Numbered from the stretch's first letter, positions 17,864 to 26,526 are shown. The stretch is 64,000 nucleotides of DNA from Actinacidiphila sp. DG2A-62 (GCF_035825295.1 NZ_JAYMGI010000002.1:7764001-7828000), one strand, 5' to 3'. Program-made: numbers and translations. Notes: a model not told the origin generated them from the sequence alone.

Positions 17864-19114
17864 ATGGCCCACGGCCAGATCTCCGAGGTGGAGCAGGACG
17901 ATCCCGAGGCCGAGGGCGCCCCCGGCGCTTCCCGGCGGCGCAGACGCCTGCTCCCCTGGAAGCACCGCCGCGACCTGACCACCGCCCAGCTGCGCCGCCG
18001 CAAGCTCACCACCCGCGGCGTCCTCGGCGTGTGCGTGGTCTGCGCGGGCGCCCTGGGCTGGTCCGTCGGCAAGGCGCTCACCTATCCGGGCAAGGACAGC
18101 ACCCAGGCCCGCCTCGCCGAGTGGGCGCGCGACCACGAGCTGGGTTTCGTCGTCGACCAGTTGGAGAACTGGCAGTACGAGATGAACCCGCCCAGGGTCG
18201 GCGGCAGCCTGTCCGCCGACGCGCTGGCCCGGATGAACGACACCGCGCCCGCCACCCCCTCGCCCGCGCACGTCGCCGCCGCGCCCCTCGTACCGCTGCG
18301 CGCCCCCATGAAGCCGCTGGTCAGCCCGGCGCTCCCGGGCGAGGGCGTCTACCGCACGCTGGCCACCGCGCACGACCAGCCCATCGTCCAGGGCACCTAT
18401 GTGCGCCCCGACGCCGAGCACACCTCGTACGAGGCCGCCGTCGCGTGGATCAGCGGGAAGTACGCCCGCTTCCAGCTGCACCCCGGCGCGCGGGAGCCCG
18501 GCGGTGACTTCGACGTGCCCCCGACCATCCCCGAGGGGCAGCGCACCGGCCTCGTCGCCACCTGGAACGGCGGCTTCCGCGTCACCGACGGCGGCTCGCG
18601 CGGCGGCTTCTACCTCGACGGCAAGACGTCCGGCGAACTGCGCGACGGCGCCGCGTCCGAGGTCTTCTACCGCGACGGCTCGATCAGGATCGGCCAGTGG
18701 GGCCGCGACGTGTCCATGACCCCGGACGTGGTCGGCGTCCGCCAGTGCCTGGAGCTGATGGTCGACGGCGGCCGGGTCGTCCCCGACATCGACGACGACT
18801 CCAAGTGGGGGGTCAGCGACCAGAGCCGCATGTTCGTCCAGCGCTCCGGCGTCGGCGTCACCGCCCAGGGCGACGTCATCATGGTCGTCGGCCAGGCGCT
18901 GTCCGCCCGCACCCTGGCCGAGCTGATGCAGCGCGCGGGCGCGGTACGCGCCATGCCGCTGGACATGAACCGCGCCTGGCCCTCCTTCATGTCCTACGAC
19001 GCGAGCCGCGACCCCTCGAACCCCAAACCCACCAACATCCTCGACTTCGAGGACCCCCCGGACCGCTACTACGTCACCGCGACCCGGGACTTCGTGGCGG
19101 TGTACGCGCGCTGA
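17864..19114 (+). CDS. Membrane-anchored phosphodiester glycosidase-family protein (NAGPA/DUF2233)
   Basis: 416 aa. A basic cytoplasmic head (SRRRRRLLPWKHRR) precedes a single membrane anchor (~50-68). The extracytoplasmic domain has the NAGPA-type core: TGLVATWNGGFRVTDGGSRGG, FYRDGSIRIGQWGRD, RMFVQRSGVGVT and AVRAMPLDMNRAWPSF. The family includes enzymes that cleave sugars from phosphodiester-linked glycans. GGAGGAAGGAG lies before the ATG. The last six codons including the stop are tandemly duplicated beyond the end (19097-19132). Confidence 0.85.
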   Translation: MAHGQISEVEQDDPEAEGAPGASRRRRRLLPWKHRRDLTTAQLRRRKLTTRGVLGVCVVCAGALGWSVGKALTYPGKDSTQARLAEWARDHELGFVVDQLENWQYEMNPPRVGGSLSADALARMNDTAPATPSPAHVAAAPLVPLRAPMKPLVSPALPGEGVYRTLATAHDQPIVQGTYVRPDAEHTSYEAAVAWISGKYARFQLHPGAREPGGDFDVPPTIPEGQRTGLVATWNGGFRVTDGGSRGGFYLDGKTSGELRDGAASEVFYRDGSIRIGQWGRDVSMTPDVVGVRQCLELMVDGGRVVPDIDDDSKWGVSDQSRMFVQRSGVGVTAQGDVIMVVGQALSARTLAELMQRAGAVRAMPLDMNRAWPSFMSYDASRDPSNPKPTNILDFEDPPDRYYVTATRDFVAVYAR

Positions 19115-19132
19115 GCGGTGTACGCGCGCTGA
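19097..19132 (+). repeat. 18-bp tandem duplication spanning a stop codon
   Basis: GCGGTGTACGCGCGCTGA occurs twice head to tail. The first copy ends the phosphodiester glycosidase gene; the second lies just outside it. Confidence 0.9.
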
Positions 19133-19319
19133 GCGGCGGGTGCGCCGGGTGCGGCGGTGCGGTGGGTGCGGTGGTGCGCCGGGCGCGGTGGGTGCGCGGC
19201 GGCTCAGGCGGCGAGGGCGGCCGTGCGGGCGACGGCCTCGCCCCTGGACCGCCGCGGGCGCGGCGCGGGGGCGAGCCCGCGCCCGGCGTGTCCGGGACGC
19301 CCGGCCGTGGCGCGCCGGT

Positions 19320-20243
19320 CTACAGGCGCGGGGCCGACGCCGTCGCCGCCGCGCCGGTGCGCCGCCCTCCCGGGGCCGCGGCCTCCGCGAACGCGCGGAT
19401 CCTCGCGTTCGCGCGCGAGGCGCGCCACACCGGACCCCAGTCCAGCGGCGGCGTGTCGTGGAACGGCACGAACGCCACGTCGGGCCGCACATGGGCGCGC
19501 GTCGCGTGCGCACCGACCGGGAACACACCGTGCCCCGCGCCGACCAGCGCCAGCACCTCGCCGAAGGTCGCCGCGGACCGGCCCTCGGCGATCGCCCGGC
19601 CGCCCGGCGTCACCCGGGGCGACCCGGGCTCGCGCCAGTGGTCCGGCAGCGAGCACGGCGCCTGCAGCACCTCGGCGTGCGCCAGGTCCTCCACGGACAC
19701 CGAGGCGCGCCGCGCGAGCGCGTGCCGCGCGGGCACCGCGAGCACGCGCGGCTCCGACAGCACCACCGATCCGTTCGCCAGGTCGGGCCCGGCCACCGGC
19801 AGGCACGCGATCAGCACGTCCAGCGCGTCCGCGCGCAGCCGCTCCAGGGCCTCGCCCATCCGCACCTCGCGCACGCTCACCTCGCAGCCTGGGTGGCGCA
19901 GCCGGAACGCCTCGGTGGCGCCCGCGAGCACCGGCCCCTCGGCCGGTCCGACGAAGCCGACGCGCAGCGTCCCGGTCACCCCGCGCCCCGCCGCGACCGC
20001 CGTCGCCAGCGCCGCCTCCAGCCGCTCGAACGCCGGCCGCACGTCCTCGTGCAGCCGCCGCCCGATCGGCGTGAGCCGCACGCCCTGGCTGCTGCGCTCG
20101 AACAGCGGCGCGCCGACCCGGCGCTCCAGCTTCCCGATCACCTGGCTGACGTGCGCCGTCGTCACCCGCAGCCGCAGCGCGGTCCGGCCGACGTGCAGCT
20201 CCTCGGCCAGCGTCAGGAACGCCTCGATCTCGTGTCGCTCCAT
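19320..20243 (-). CDS. LysR-family transcriptional regulator
   Basis: 307 aa. N-terminal winged helix-turn-helix (residues ~2-60: FLTLAEELHVGRTALRLRVTTAHVSQVIGKLE) and a LysR effector-binding domain from about 92 (TLRVGFVGPAEGPVLAG). No divergent target gene lies immediately beside it; the next gene upstream encodes an S4 RNA-binding protein. A GCCAATTGGC palindrome at 20347-20356, about 105 nt upstream of the start, is a possible site. Confidence 0.9.
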   Translation of the reverse strand: MERHEIEAFLTLAEELHVGRTALRLRVTTAHVSQVIGKLERRVGAPLFERSSQGVRLTPIGRRLHEDVRPAFERLEAALATAVAAGRGVTGTLRVGFVGPAEGPVLAGATEAFRLRHPGCEVSVREVRMGEALERLRADALDVLIACLPVAGPDLANGSVVLSEPRVLAVPARHALARRASVSVEDLAHAEVLQAPCSLPDHWREPGSPRVTPGGRAIAEGRSAATFGEVLALVGAGHGVFPVGAHATRAHVRPDVAFVPFHDTPPLDWGPVWRASRANARIRAFAEAAAPGGRRTGAAATASAPRL

Positions 20244-20346
20244 GCCGGCCTCCGTCCATGAGCCGAGGGCGGTCCCGGGCGGTCGCCCTGGACGCGGGTG
20301 CGAGTGGTCCGACCATTAAATCCCACGTAACGATCAGCCTGCCAAC

Positions 20347-20421
20347 GCCAATTGGCCCGCCCGCCGTCCGTAACCCCGCGCGCCCACCGACCGCCCGCCG
20401 TCCGTAACCCTGCGCGCCCAC
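20347..20421. repeat. Palindrome and 34-bp-period direct repeat upstream of the S4 gene
   Basis: GCCAATTGGC (20347-20356) is followed by two 31-bp copies (20357-20387 and 20391-20421) differing at one position. It lies in the LysR/S4 divergent intergenic region. Regulatory role unknown. Confidence 0.6.
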
Positions 20422-20498
20422 GCCGGCCCGACGCGGCCCGCGCGCGCACCTGCGTCACCGGTTTCCGCGCGGCGGCCGTGACGTCATACGCTCGGAAG

Positions 20499-20897
20499 AT
20501 GGCCGATCCCCAGCCCGCCGCCGAGCCGGCGGCCCCCGTCCGCGTGGACACCTGGATCTGGTGCGTCCGCCTCACCAAGTCCCGCTCGCTCGCCGCGTCC
20601 GCCTGCCGCGCGGGCCACGTACGCGTCAACGGCGAGCGGGTGAAGGCCGCCCAGCAGGTCAAGCCCGGCGACGAGGTGCGCCTCTTCCACGCCGGGCGCG
20701 AACGCGTCGTGGTCGTGCGCCGGCTGATCGCCAAGCGGGTCGGCGCGCCCGTCGCCGTCGAGTGCTACGTCGACAACAGCCCGCCCCCGCCGCCGCGCAC
20801 CGACGCGCTCGCGATGGGCGTGCGCGACCGGGGCGCCGGCCGCCCCACCAAGCGCGACCGCCGGGCGATGGAGCGCCTCCAGGGCCGTATGCGCTGA
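20499..20897 (+). CDS. S4-domain RNA-binding protein (Hsp15-like)
   Basis: 132 aa. An S4 fold spans ~14-75: VRVDTWIWCVRLTKSRSLAASACRAGHVRVNGERV in overlapping pieces, with PGDEVRLF after it. A basic C-terminal tail (GRPTKRDRRAMERLQGRMR) resembles Hsp15, which binds stalled 50S subunits carrying nascent tRNA. GGAAG lies immediately before the ATG. Monocistronic; a 7-bp hairpin follows. Confidence 0.88.
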   Translation: MADPQPAAEPAAPVRVDTWIWCVRLTKSRSLAASACRAGHVRVNGERVKAAQQVKPGDEVRLFHAGRERVVVVRRLIAKRVGAPVAVECYVDNSPPPPPRTDALAMGVRDRGAGRPTKRDRRAMERLQGRMR

Positions 20898-20900
20898 CGA

Positions 20901-20920
20901 TCCACCGAAGACGCGGTGGA
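20901..20920 (+). terminator. Short terminator hairpin after the S4 gene
   Basis: TCCACCG (20901-20907) pairs with CGGTGGA (20914-20920), 6-nt loop, 4 nt past the stop. Confidence 0.55.
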
Positions 20921-21072
20921 GCCGGCCAGGCCCCTCCGACCGTGCGGTGCGGGTCCGGTCCGGCGGGGTGGTGCGGGTCCGGTCCGGCTGTCCGGTACGG
21001 CTGTCCGGTACGGGTCCGGTCCGGCGGGGCGGGCGCGACGGGCGTCCGGGCGTCCGGGCCCCGCGGTCCGGG

Positions 21073-21480
21073 TCAGTACGACTGGAACTCCAGCAGGCGG
21101 CCCTCGGGGTCGCGGACGTGGGCGGTCCGCAGCGTCGGGCCCCACTCCGGCCGGGCCGCCGGGGGAGCGACGGGCGCGGCGCCGTGCCGCAGGCACAGCT
21201 CGTACGCCTCGGCGACGTCCGTCACCCGGCTGACGAGCATCGCCGTGTCCTGGGCCGGCGGCGCCTGCGCGGGCAGCGCCCGTGTCCCGGCGACCGCGGC
21301 CATCGCCGCGCGATCGAGCAGCATCACCGCGCCCTGGTCGCCCACGTCCCAGCTCGCGTACGGCCCGGCGGCGTCCCCGGAGGAGCGGACCGCGCCGATC
21401 AGGGGCGGCAGCACCGCGTCGTAGAAGCGGAAGGCTGCCGCGAAGTCGGCGGTGAGCAGGCGGGGGTGGAGCGCGTCCAC
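21073..21480 (-). CDS. VOC-family (glyoxalase/bleomycin-resistance fold) protein
   Basis: 135 aa from the GTG at 21480, which has GAAGGGA at the right distance and gives the usual VOC length (LLTADFAAAFRFYDAVLPPL to HVRDPEGRLLEFQSY). An in-frame ATG at 21612 would add 44 residues of Ala/Thr repeat encoded by a GGTGGC repeat; I consider that leader untranslated. VOC proteins bind metals and modify or sequester small molecules; the substrate is unknown. Divergent from the MarR gene, with a 20-bp palindrome between, suggesting control by that repressor. Confidence 0.8.
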   Translation of the reverse strand: MDALHPRLLTADFAAAFRFYDAVLPPLIGAVRSSGDAAGPYASWDVGDQGAVMLLDRAAMAAVAGTRALPAQAPPAQDTAMLVSRVTDVAEAYELCLRHGAAPVAPPAARPEWGPTLRTAHVRDPEGRLLEFQSY

Positions 21481-21491
21481 GGAGATCCCTT

Positions 21492-21530
21492 CGGTGGCGG
21501 TGGCGGTGGCGGTGGCAGTTGCGGTGGCGG
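21492..21530. repeat. GGTGGC hexamer repeat in the VOC leader
   Basis: About five near-perfect hexamers. If translated it would read as alternating Ala/Thr. It probably lies in the 5' untranslated region. Confidence 0.7.
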
Positions 21531-21612
21531 GCGGGGCAGCCGGGGCCGTGACTCGCGGGGCGGCCGTGCGCGCGGCGGCAGCGGTGGGCCCGTGCTCGGC
21601 GGGTGCGTGCAT

Positions 21613-21632
21613 TGATGGGTGCGCACCCATCA
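21613..21632. promoter_or_regulatory. 20-bp perfect palindrome, candidate MarR operator
   Basis: TGATGGGTGCGCACCCATCA lies between the divergent VOC and MarR genes and overlaps the expected -35 of the MarR promoter (-10 TACAAT at 21645-21650, with the ATG 8 nt further on). Confidence 0.72.
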
Positions 21633-21657
21633 TCGGTCCGACCCTACAATGTTGTCC

Positions 21658-22338
21658 ATGGACGACGCGACGAGGGCGGCGCCGCCGCCGACGCTGACCG
21701 GGCTGACCGCGTACCTGCTGTCGCGGACCGGGAAGGCGGCCCGCGGCGCCGTCGCGGCGGACCTCGGCGCGGAGGGGCTGCGGCTGTGGCACGTCGCGGT
21801 GCTCGCCGCCCTCGCCGACTTCGGCCCGCACGTCCAGCGCGACCTGTCGGCGCGACTGTCGATCGACCGCAGCGACATGGTGAAGATCGTGGACGACCTC
21901 ACCGCGTGCGGCTGGGCGGAGCGGACCCGCGACGCGGGCGACCGCCGCCGCGTCACCGTCACCCTCACCGCGGACGGCCGCGCCGCCCTGGCCGCCCGCC
22001 GGGACCGCATCGCGGCCGTGCAGGACCGACTCCTGGCGCCGCTGGACGCGGGCGAACGCGCCCAGCTGCACGCGCTGTTGGAACGGGTCCACACGGGCAT
22101 CGCGGCAGCCGCCGCCCCGGCGGGTCCCGTCATCGCCTCGGCCGGCCCGGCAGACCCCCCGGCCGGTCCCGCGGCCTCTTCGGCCGACCCCGCCGCCGCC
22201 GTGGCCGGCCCCGCGGACGCCTCGCGGCGCGGTGGCGCGTCCTCCGGCGAGCGCGGTGATCGGCGCGCCGGCACGTCTCCACACCCTGGTGAGCGCTCTC
22301 CCAGCCGCTCGCCGCGCGCCCGCCCCTCGCCGCCATAA
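21658..22338 (+). CDS. MarR-family transcriptional regulator with long C-terminal tail
   Basis: 226 aa. The winged-helix core (~1-150) includes LWHVAVLAALADFGPHVQRDL, recognition helix SIDRSDMVKIVDDL and wing RDAGDRRRVTVTLT. The last ~75 residues are a disordered Ala/Pro/Gly/Ser tail, unusual for MarR proteins. A TACAAT -10 ends 7 nt before the ATG, so the mRNA is probably leaderless; there is no ribosome binding site. Divergent from the VOC gene across a 20-bp palindrome. Confidence 0.87.
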   Translation: MDDATRAAPPPTLTGLTAYLLSRTGKAARGAVAADLGAEGLRLWHVAVLAALADFGPHVQRDLSARLSIDRSDMVKIVDDLTACGWAERTRDAGDRRRVTVTLTADGRAALAARRDRIAAVQDRLLAPLDAGERAQLHALLERVHTGIAAAAAPAGPVIASAGPADPPAGPAASSADPAAAVAGPADASRRGGASSGERGDRRAGTSPHPGERSPSRSPRARPSPP

Positions 22339-22513
22339 ACTTGCGGTGCTAGTTTCCCAGTCGGGTCCCGACCGACCGCGCCGCGCGTCCGGCCGGGACC
22401 CGGAGGCCGCCCGGCGCGACCCGCCGCGCGCGGCCACCGCGCGCCCGCCGCACACCACGCGCCGGCGCACCCGCGTCCGACCCGCCGCACGCCCGCCCGA
22501 CCAGGAGCCAGCC

Positions 22514-23701
22514 ATGCGCCCAGTCCACTTCGCCGCGGCCCGCCGCACCCCCATCGGCAAGCTCCGTGGAGCGCTCTCCACGGTCCGGCCCGACGACCTC
22601 GCCGCCACCGTGCTGCGCGGCCTGCTCGCCGACGTGCCGTCCCTGGACCCGGCCCGCATCGACGACGTCTACTGGGGCGCGGCCAACCAGGCGGGCGAGG
22701 ACAACCGCAACGTCGCGCGGATGGCGGTGCTGCTGGCCGGACTGCCCGACAGCGTTCCCGGCGCGACCGTCAACCGGCTGTGCGCCTCCGGCATGGAGGC
22801 CGTCACCTCCGCCGCCCGGATGATCGCCTCCGGCGAGGCCGACGTCGCCGTGGCGGGCGGCTCGGAGTCCATGAGCCGGGCCCCCTTCGTCCTGGCCCGC
22901 CCCGACGAGGCGCTCCCACGCGCCCTGCAGACCCACGACACCCGCCTCGGCTGGCGGCTGACCCATCCGCGGATGCCGGAACTGCACGGCGTGCTCTCCA
23001 TGGGCGAGACCGCCGAGGAGGTCGCCGACCGCCACCGGGTCTCGCGCGCCGACCAGGACGCCTTCGCGCTGCGCTCCCACCGCAACGCCGCCGCGGCCCG
23101 CAAGGACGGACTGTTCGACGCCGAGATCCTCCCGGTGACCCGGCCGGACGGCGTCGTCGTCACCGTCGACGAGTGCGTCAGGGAGGACACCACCGCCGAG
23201 CGCCTCGCCTCCCTCCAACCGGTCTTCCGCGACAACGGCACCGTCACCGCCGGCAACGCCTCGCCCATGAACGACGGCGCCGCGGCCCTGCTGCTGGTCA
23301 GCGAGGAGGCGCTGCACGACCTCGGCCTGGAGTCCCTGGGCCGCTACGCCGCCGGCGCCAGCGTCGGCGTCCACCCCGACGTCATGGGGATCGGCCCGGT
23401 GCCCGCCACCCGCAAGGTCCTCGCCCGCCTCGGCCGGCAGGTGGACTCGGTGCAGGAGGCCGAGGTCAACGAGGCGTTCGCCGCCCAGGCCCTGGCCTGC
23501 GTCCGTGAACTCGGCATCGACCCCGACCTGGTCAACCCCACCGGCGGCGCCATCGCCCTCGGTCACCCGCTCGGCTGCTCCGGCGCCCGCATCCTGACCA
23601 CGCTGCTGCACCGGATGCGCCGCACCGGCGCCCGCCGGGGCCTGGCCACGATGTGCGTGGGCGTCGGCCAGGGCGCCGCGGTCCTGGTCGACCGCGACTG
23701 A
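22514..23701 (+). CDS. Acetyl-CoA C-acyltransferase (thiolase, beta-ketoadipyl-CoA type)
   Basis: 395 aa. Cleaves 3-oxoacyl-CoA with CoA. Nucleophile Cys90 (NRLCASGMEA), His in GGAIALGHPLGCSGAR and the second Cys in TMCVGVGQG are all present. The NQAGEDNRNVARMA signature is typical of PcaF-like enzymes of aromatic degradation, but no pca genes are adjacent, so the assignment beyond thiolase is tentative. GGAG lies before the ATG. The motif GTGGAGCGCTCTCCAC falls in codons 18-23; it may be chance. Confidence 0.92.
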   Translation: MRPVHFAAARRTPIGKLRGALSTVRPDDLAATVLRGLLADVPSLDPARIDDVYWGAANQAGEDNRNVARMAVLLAGLPDSVPGATVNRLCASGMEAVTSAARMIASGEADVAVAGGSESMSRAPFVLARPDEALPRALQTHDTRLGWRLTHPRMPELHGVLSMGETAEEVADRHRVSRADQDAFALRSHRNAAAARKDGLFDAEILPVTRPDGVVVTVDECVREDTTAERLASLQPVFRDNGTVTAGNASPMNDGAAALLLVSEEALHDLGLESLGRYAAGASVGVHPDVMGIGPVPATRKVLARLGRQVDSVQEAEVNEAFAAQALACVRELGIDPDLVNPTGGAIALGHPLGCSGARILTTLLHRMRRTGARRGLATMCVGVGQGAAVLVDRD

Positions 23702-23835
23702 CCCCCGGCCGGCACCGCGAGCGGCCGGCCGCGCCCCCGAGGGCAATATCAAGGGTTGGCCGCCGCCGTGGCGCGGTGCGAGTATTCCGTTGTGCCGCAT
23801 CCCGAGATCCGCCACGCCACCCGCCGGGACCCGCG

Positions 23836-24702
23836 ATGACCGCCCCCGCGCCGCCCGGCGCGCGGCTGCTCGCGATCAGCGACCTGCACGTCGGCTACGA
23901 CGACAACCGCGCCATCGTCGAACGGATGCGGCCCGGGCACGACGGCGACTGGCTGATCGTGGCGGGCGATGTCGGAGAGCGCTTCACCGACATCGTGTGG
24001 GCGCTGACCCAGCTCAAACGCCACTTCGCCGAGGTCCTGTGGCTGCCCGGAAACCACGAGCTGTGGACCCCGCCGGGCGACCCCGACCTGCGCGGCCAGG
24101 CCCGCTACGACGCCCTGGTGCGGGAGCTGCGCGGCCTCGGCGTGATCACCCCCGAAGACCCCTACCCCCTCTGGGAGGGCCCCGAGGGACCGGTCGCCGT
24201 CTGCCCCTTGTTCCTGCTCTACGACTACACCTGGCGCGACGGCACCCCGGGCGCCGCCGACAAGGAACAGGCCCTGGCCCACTCCCGCGAACTGGGCGTG
24301 GTCTGCACCGACGAGCACCTGCTGCACCCCGACCCGCTGCCCGGCATCGACGACTGGTGCCGCGCCAGGGTCGCCGCGACCGCCGCCCGGCTGGACGCCC
24401 TCGACCCCGCGCTGCCCACCGTGCTCGCCAACCACTGGCCGCTGCACCGCGAACCCACCGAGGTGCTGCGCTACCCCTCCTTCGCCCTGTGGTGCGGCAC
24501 GGAGCTGACCGAGGACTGGCACGTGCGCTACCGCGCCACCGAGGTCGTCTACGGCCACCTGCACATCCCCCGGGTCATCTGGCGCGACGGCATCCGCTTC
24601 ACCGAGGCCTCGCTCGGCTACCCCCGCGAGTGGGGCGCCCGCGCCATCGGCCCGCAGGGACCCCGGCTGATCCTGCCCGGCCGCCTCGGCGCCCGCCGGT
24701 GA
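23836..24702 (+). CDS. Metallophosphoesterase
   Basis: Calcineurin-like dimetal phosphoesterase, 288 aa. All motifs are seen in order: ISDLHVG, VAGDVGE, LPGNHE, LANHWPL and YGHLHIP. The stop overlaps the start of the phosphopantetheinyl transferase gene (GTGA), so they are translationally coupled. The pairing suggests a role connected with phosphopantetheine or CoA handling, but that is inference; the substrate is not known. Confidence 0.9.
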   Translation: MTAPAPPGARLLAISDLHVGYDDNRAIVERMRPGHDGDWLIVAGDVGERFTDIVWALTQLKRHFAEVLWLPGNHELWTPPGDPDLRGQARYDALVRELRGLGVITPEDPYPLWEGPEGPVAVCPLFLLYDYTWRDGTPGAADKEQALAHSRELGVVCTDEHLLHPDPLPGIDDWCRARVAATAARLDALDPALPTVLANHWPLHREPTEVLRYPSFALWCGTELTEDWHVRYRATEVVYGHLHIPRVIWRDGIRFTEASLGYPREWGARAIGPQGPRLILPGRLGARR

Positions 24703-25472
24703 TCGAGCACCTGGTGCCGCCCTCGGTGCGCACCCGCGCCGCCTACGGCGCCGAACTCGACACCGCGCCCCTGCACCCCGAGGAGGCCCCGGCCGTCGCC
24801 CGGGCCGTCCCCAAGCGCCGCGCCGAGTACGCCGCGGGCCGCGCCTGCGCCCGCGGCGCGCTGCACGACCTCACCGGCCGCCCCCCGGGCCCCGTCCTGC
24901 GCGACGCCGAACGCGGCGCGCCCCGCTGGCCCGACGGCGTCGTCGGCAGCATCACCCACTGCGACGGCTACCGCGCCGCCGCGGTCGCCCGCCACACCGA
25001 CGTCCTCGCCCTCGGCATCGACGCCGAACCCCACGCCCCGCTGCCCGGCGGCGTCCTCGACGTCATCCTCGCCACCGGCCCCGAACGCGCCGCGCTCGAC
25101 GCCCTCACCGCCCGCGCCCCGCACGTGCACTGGGACCGGCTGCTGTTCAGCGCCAAGGAGACCGTCTACAAGGCGTGGTACCCCTACCACCGCCGCATGC
25201 TCGGCTTCACCGAGGCCGAACTCACCTTCACCCACGACGAGTTCCCCGACAGCGAGTTCCCCGACACCGACACCGCCGACGGGCCGCGCGCGGGGACCCA
25301 GCGCGGCACGTACACCGCACGGCTGCTGATCCCCGGGCCGCTGCTCGCCGACGGCATCGGACCCGACGTCTTCACCGGCCGCTGGATCGTCCGCGACGGA
25401 CTGCTGGCCACCGCGATCGCCGTGCCCGCCACCGGCGCTACGCCGACTCCCGCACCACCAGCGTCGTCTTGA
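24699..25472 (+). CDS. 4'-phosphopantetheinyl transferase (Sfp/EntD type)
   Basis: 257 aa from the GTG overlapping the previous stop. It transfers the phosphopantetheine arm from CoA to carrier proteins of polyketide, peptide or fatty-acid synthases. Motifs: GSITHCDGYRAAA, ALGIDAEPHAPL (magnesium-binding Asp/Glu) and WDRLLFSAKETVYKAWYP. The 3' end overlaps the end of the convergent LacI gene by 35 bases. No synthase genes are in the window, so it must act in trans. Confidence 0.92.
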   Translation: MIEHLVPPSVRTRAAYGAELDTAPLHPEEAPAVARAVPKRRAEYAAGRACARGALHDLTGRPPGPVLRDAERGAPRWPDGVVGSITHCDGYRAAAVARHTDVLALGIDAEPHAPLPGGVLDVILATGPERAALDALTARAPHVHWDRLLFSAKETVYKAWYPYHRRMLGFTEAELTFTHDEFPDSEFPDTDTADGPRAGTQRGTYTARLLIPGPLLADGIGPDVFTGRWIVRDGLLATAIAVPATGATPTPAPPASS

Positions 25473-26481
25473 AGATCACCGAACGCGTCGGCTGAGCCGG
25501 GTCGTCGACCTGCGCCATCAGCAGCCGGGCCATCTCCGCCGCCATGTCCTCCACCGGCTGGCGGACCGTGGTCAGCAGCGGCCGCGACGCCATCGCCGCG
25601 CTGCTGTCGTCGAAACCGACCACCGCCACGTCCTGCGGCACCCGCTTGCCCAGGTCCCGCAGCACCAGCAGCGCCCCCTGCGCCATCAGGTCGCTGGCGA
25701 CGAACACCCCGTCGGTCTCCGGATGCTGGTCGAGCAGCTGACGCATCGCCCGCTCGCCGCCCTCCTGGGTGAACCCGCCCTCGACGCTGGGCACGTACGG
25801 CTGACCGTGCTCGGCCATCGCGTCGCGGAACCCGGTCAGCCGGTCCCGGCCGGCCGCCGAGTCGTACGGCCCCGCGATCGTCGCGATCCGCCGGCACCCC
25901 CGCTCCACCAGCCGGTCCGCCGCCAGCCGCGCCCCGGCCTGCTGCGCGATGTCCACGAAGCTGATCGGCAGCGGCGTGGTCGGCCGCGCGAACACCACCG
26001 TCGGCACGCCCGCCTCGGTGAGCAGGAACGGCAGCGAGTCGCCCGGCGCTATCGACACCAGCACCACGCCGTCGATGTGCTCCTGCCGCAGCCCCGCCAC
26101 CATCGAGCGCCGTGCCTCCTCGGAGTCCGCGAGCATCAGCACCGGATGAACCCCGCGCGGCCGCAGCACCGTCAGCAGACCGCCGACGATCCGCCCGAAG
26201 AACGGGTCGCTGAACACCCGCCCCATGAACGGATCGTCGGCCGTGTGGTGGTCCGGCACCGAGAACACCAGCGCCACCGCATCGGTGCGCCGGGTGACCA
26301 GGGAACGCGCCGCGCGGTTCGGCACGTACCCCGTCGCCTGCACGGCCTCCTGGACGACCCGCTGGATCTCCGGGTCCACGTTCCGGGTGCCGTTCACGAC
26401 CCGGGAGACGGTCGCGCGCGACACACCCGCGCTGCGCGCGACGTCTTCCAAGGTCGGCAGGCGTGGCCGGCTGCTGGTCAT
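25438..26481 (-). CDS. LacI-family repressor (CebR-like), likely regulator of the glycanase cluster
   Basis: 347 aa. HTH at ~9-30 (TLEDVARSAGVSRATVSRVVNG), hinge VPNRAARSLVTRRTDAVALVF, then a sugar-binding core (DGVVLVSIAPGDSLP, VFVASDLMAQGALLVLRDLG, VVGFDDSSAAMASRPLLTTVRQP). The sequence is close in type to CebR. Gene order GH16/TIM-barrel then lacI on the same strand. A TATAAC -10 (26493-26488) ends 6 nt before the ATG, so it is probably leaderless. The palindrome GGAGAGCGCTCTCC covers the -35, pointing to autorepression. Confidence 0.9.
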   Translation of the reverse strand: MTSSRPRLPTLEDVARSAGVSRATVSRVVNGTRNVDPEIQRVVQEAVQATGYVPNRAARSLVTRRTDAVALVFSVPDHHTADDPFMGRVFSDPFFGRIVGGLLTVLRPRGVHPVLMLADSEEARRSMVAGLRQEHIDGVVLVSIAPGDSLPFLLTEAGVPTVVFARPTTPLPISFVDIAQQAGARLAADRLVERGCRRIATIAGPYDSAAGRDRLTGFRDAMAEHGQPYVPSVEGGFTQEGGERAMRQLLDQHPETDGVFVASDLMAQGALLVLRDLGKRVPQDVAVVGFDDSSAAMASRPLLTTVRQPVEDMAAEMARLLMAQVDDPAQPTRSVIFKTTLVVRESA

Positions 26482-26487
26482 ACGGCA

Positions 26488-26514
26488 GTTATACCACGCA
26501 GGAGAGCGCTCTCC
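26488..26514 (-). promoter_or_regulatory. lacI promoter with GGAGAGCGCTCTCC operator
   Basis: Operator 26501-26514, -10 TATAAC at 26493-26488 on the minus strand. The operator occupies the -35 region, the arrangement expected for an autoregulated repressor. Confidence 0.75.
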
Positions 26515-26526
26515 CGGGCCCGTTCG

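Noticed and set aside
21481-21612. Extended N-terminus of the VOC protein with an Ala/Thr repeat
   Set aside because: The downstream GTG has a proper ribosome binding site and gives the standard family length.
22566-22581. GTGGAGCGCTCTCCAC as an operator for the thiolase gene
   Set aside because: It lies inside codons 18-23 downstream of the start and the gene is not a glycanase; chance or codon bias is likely.
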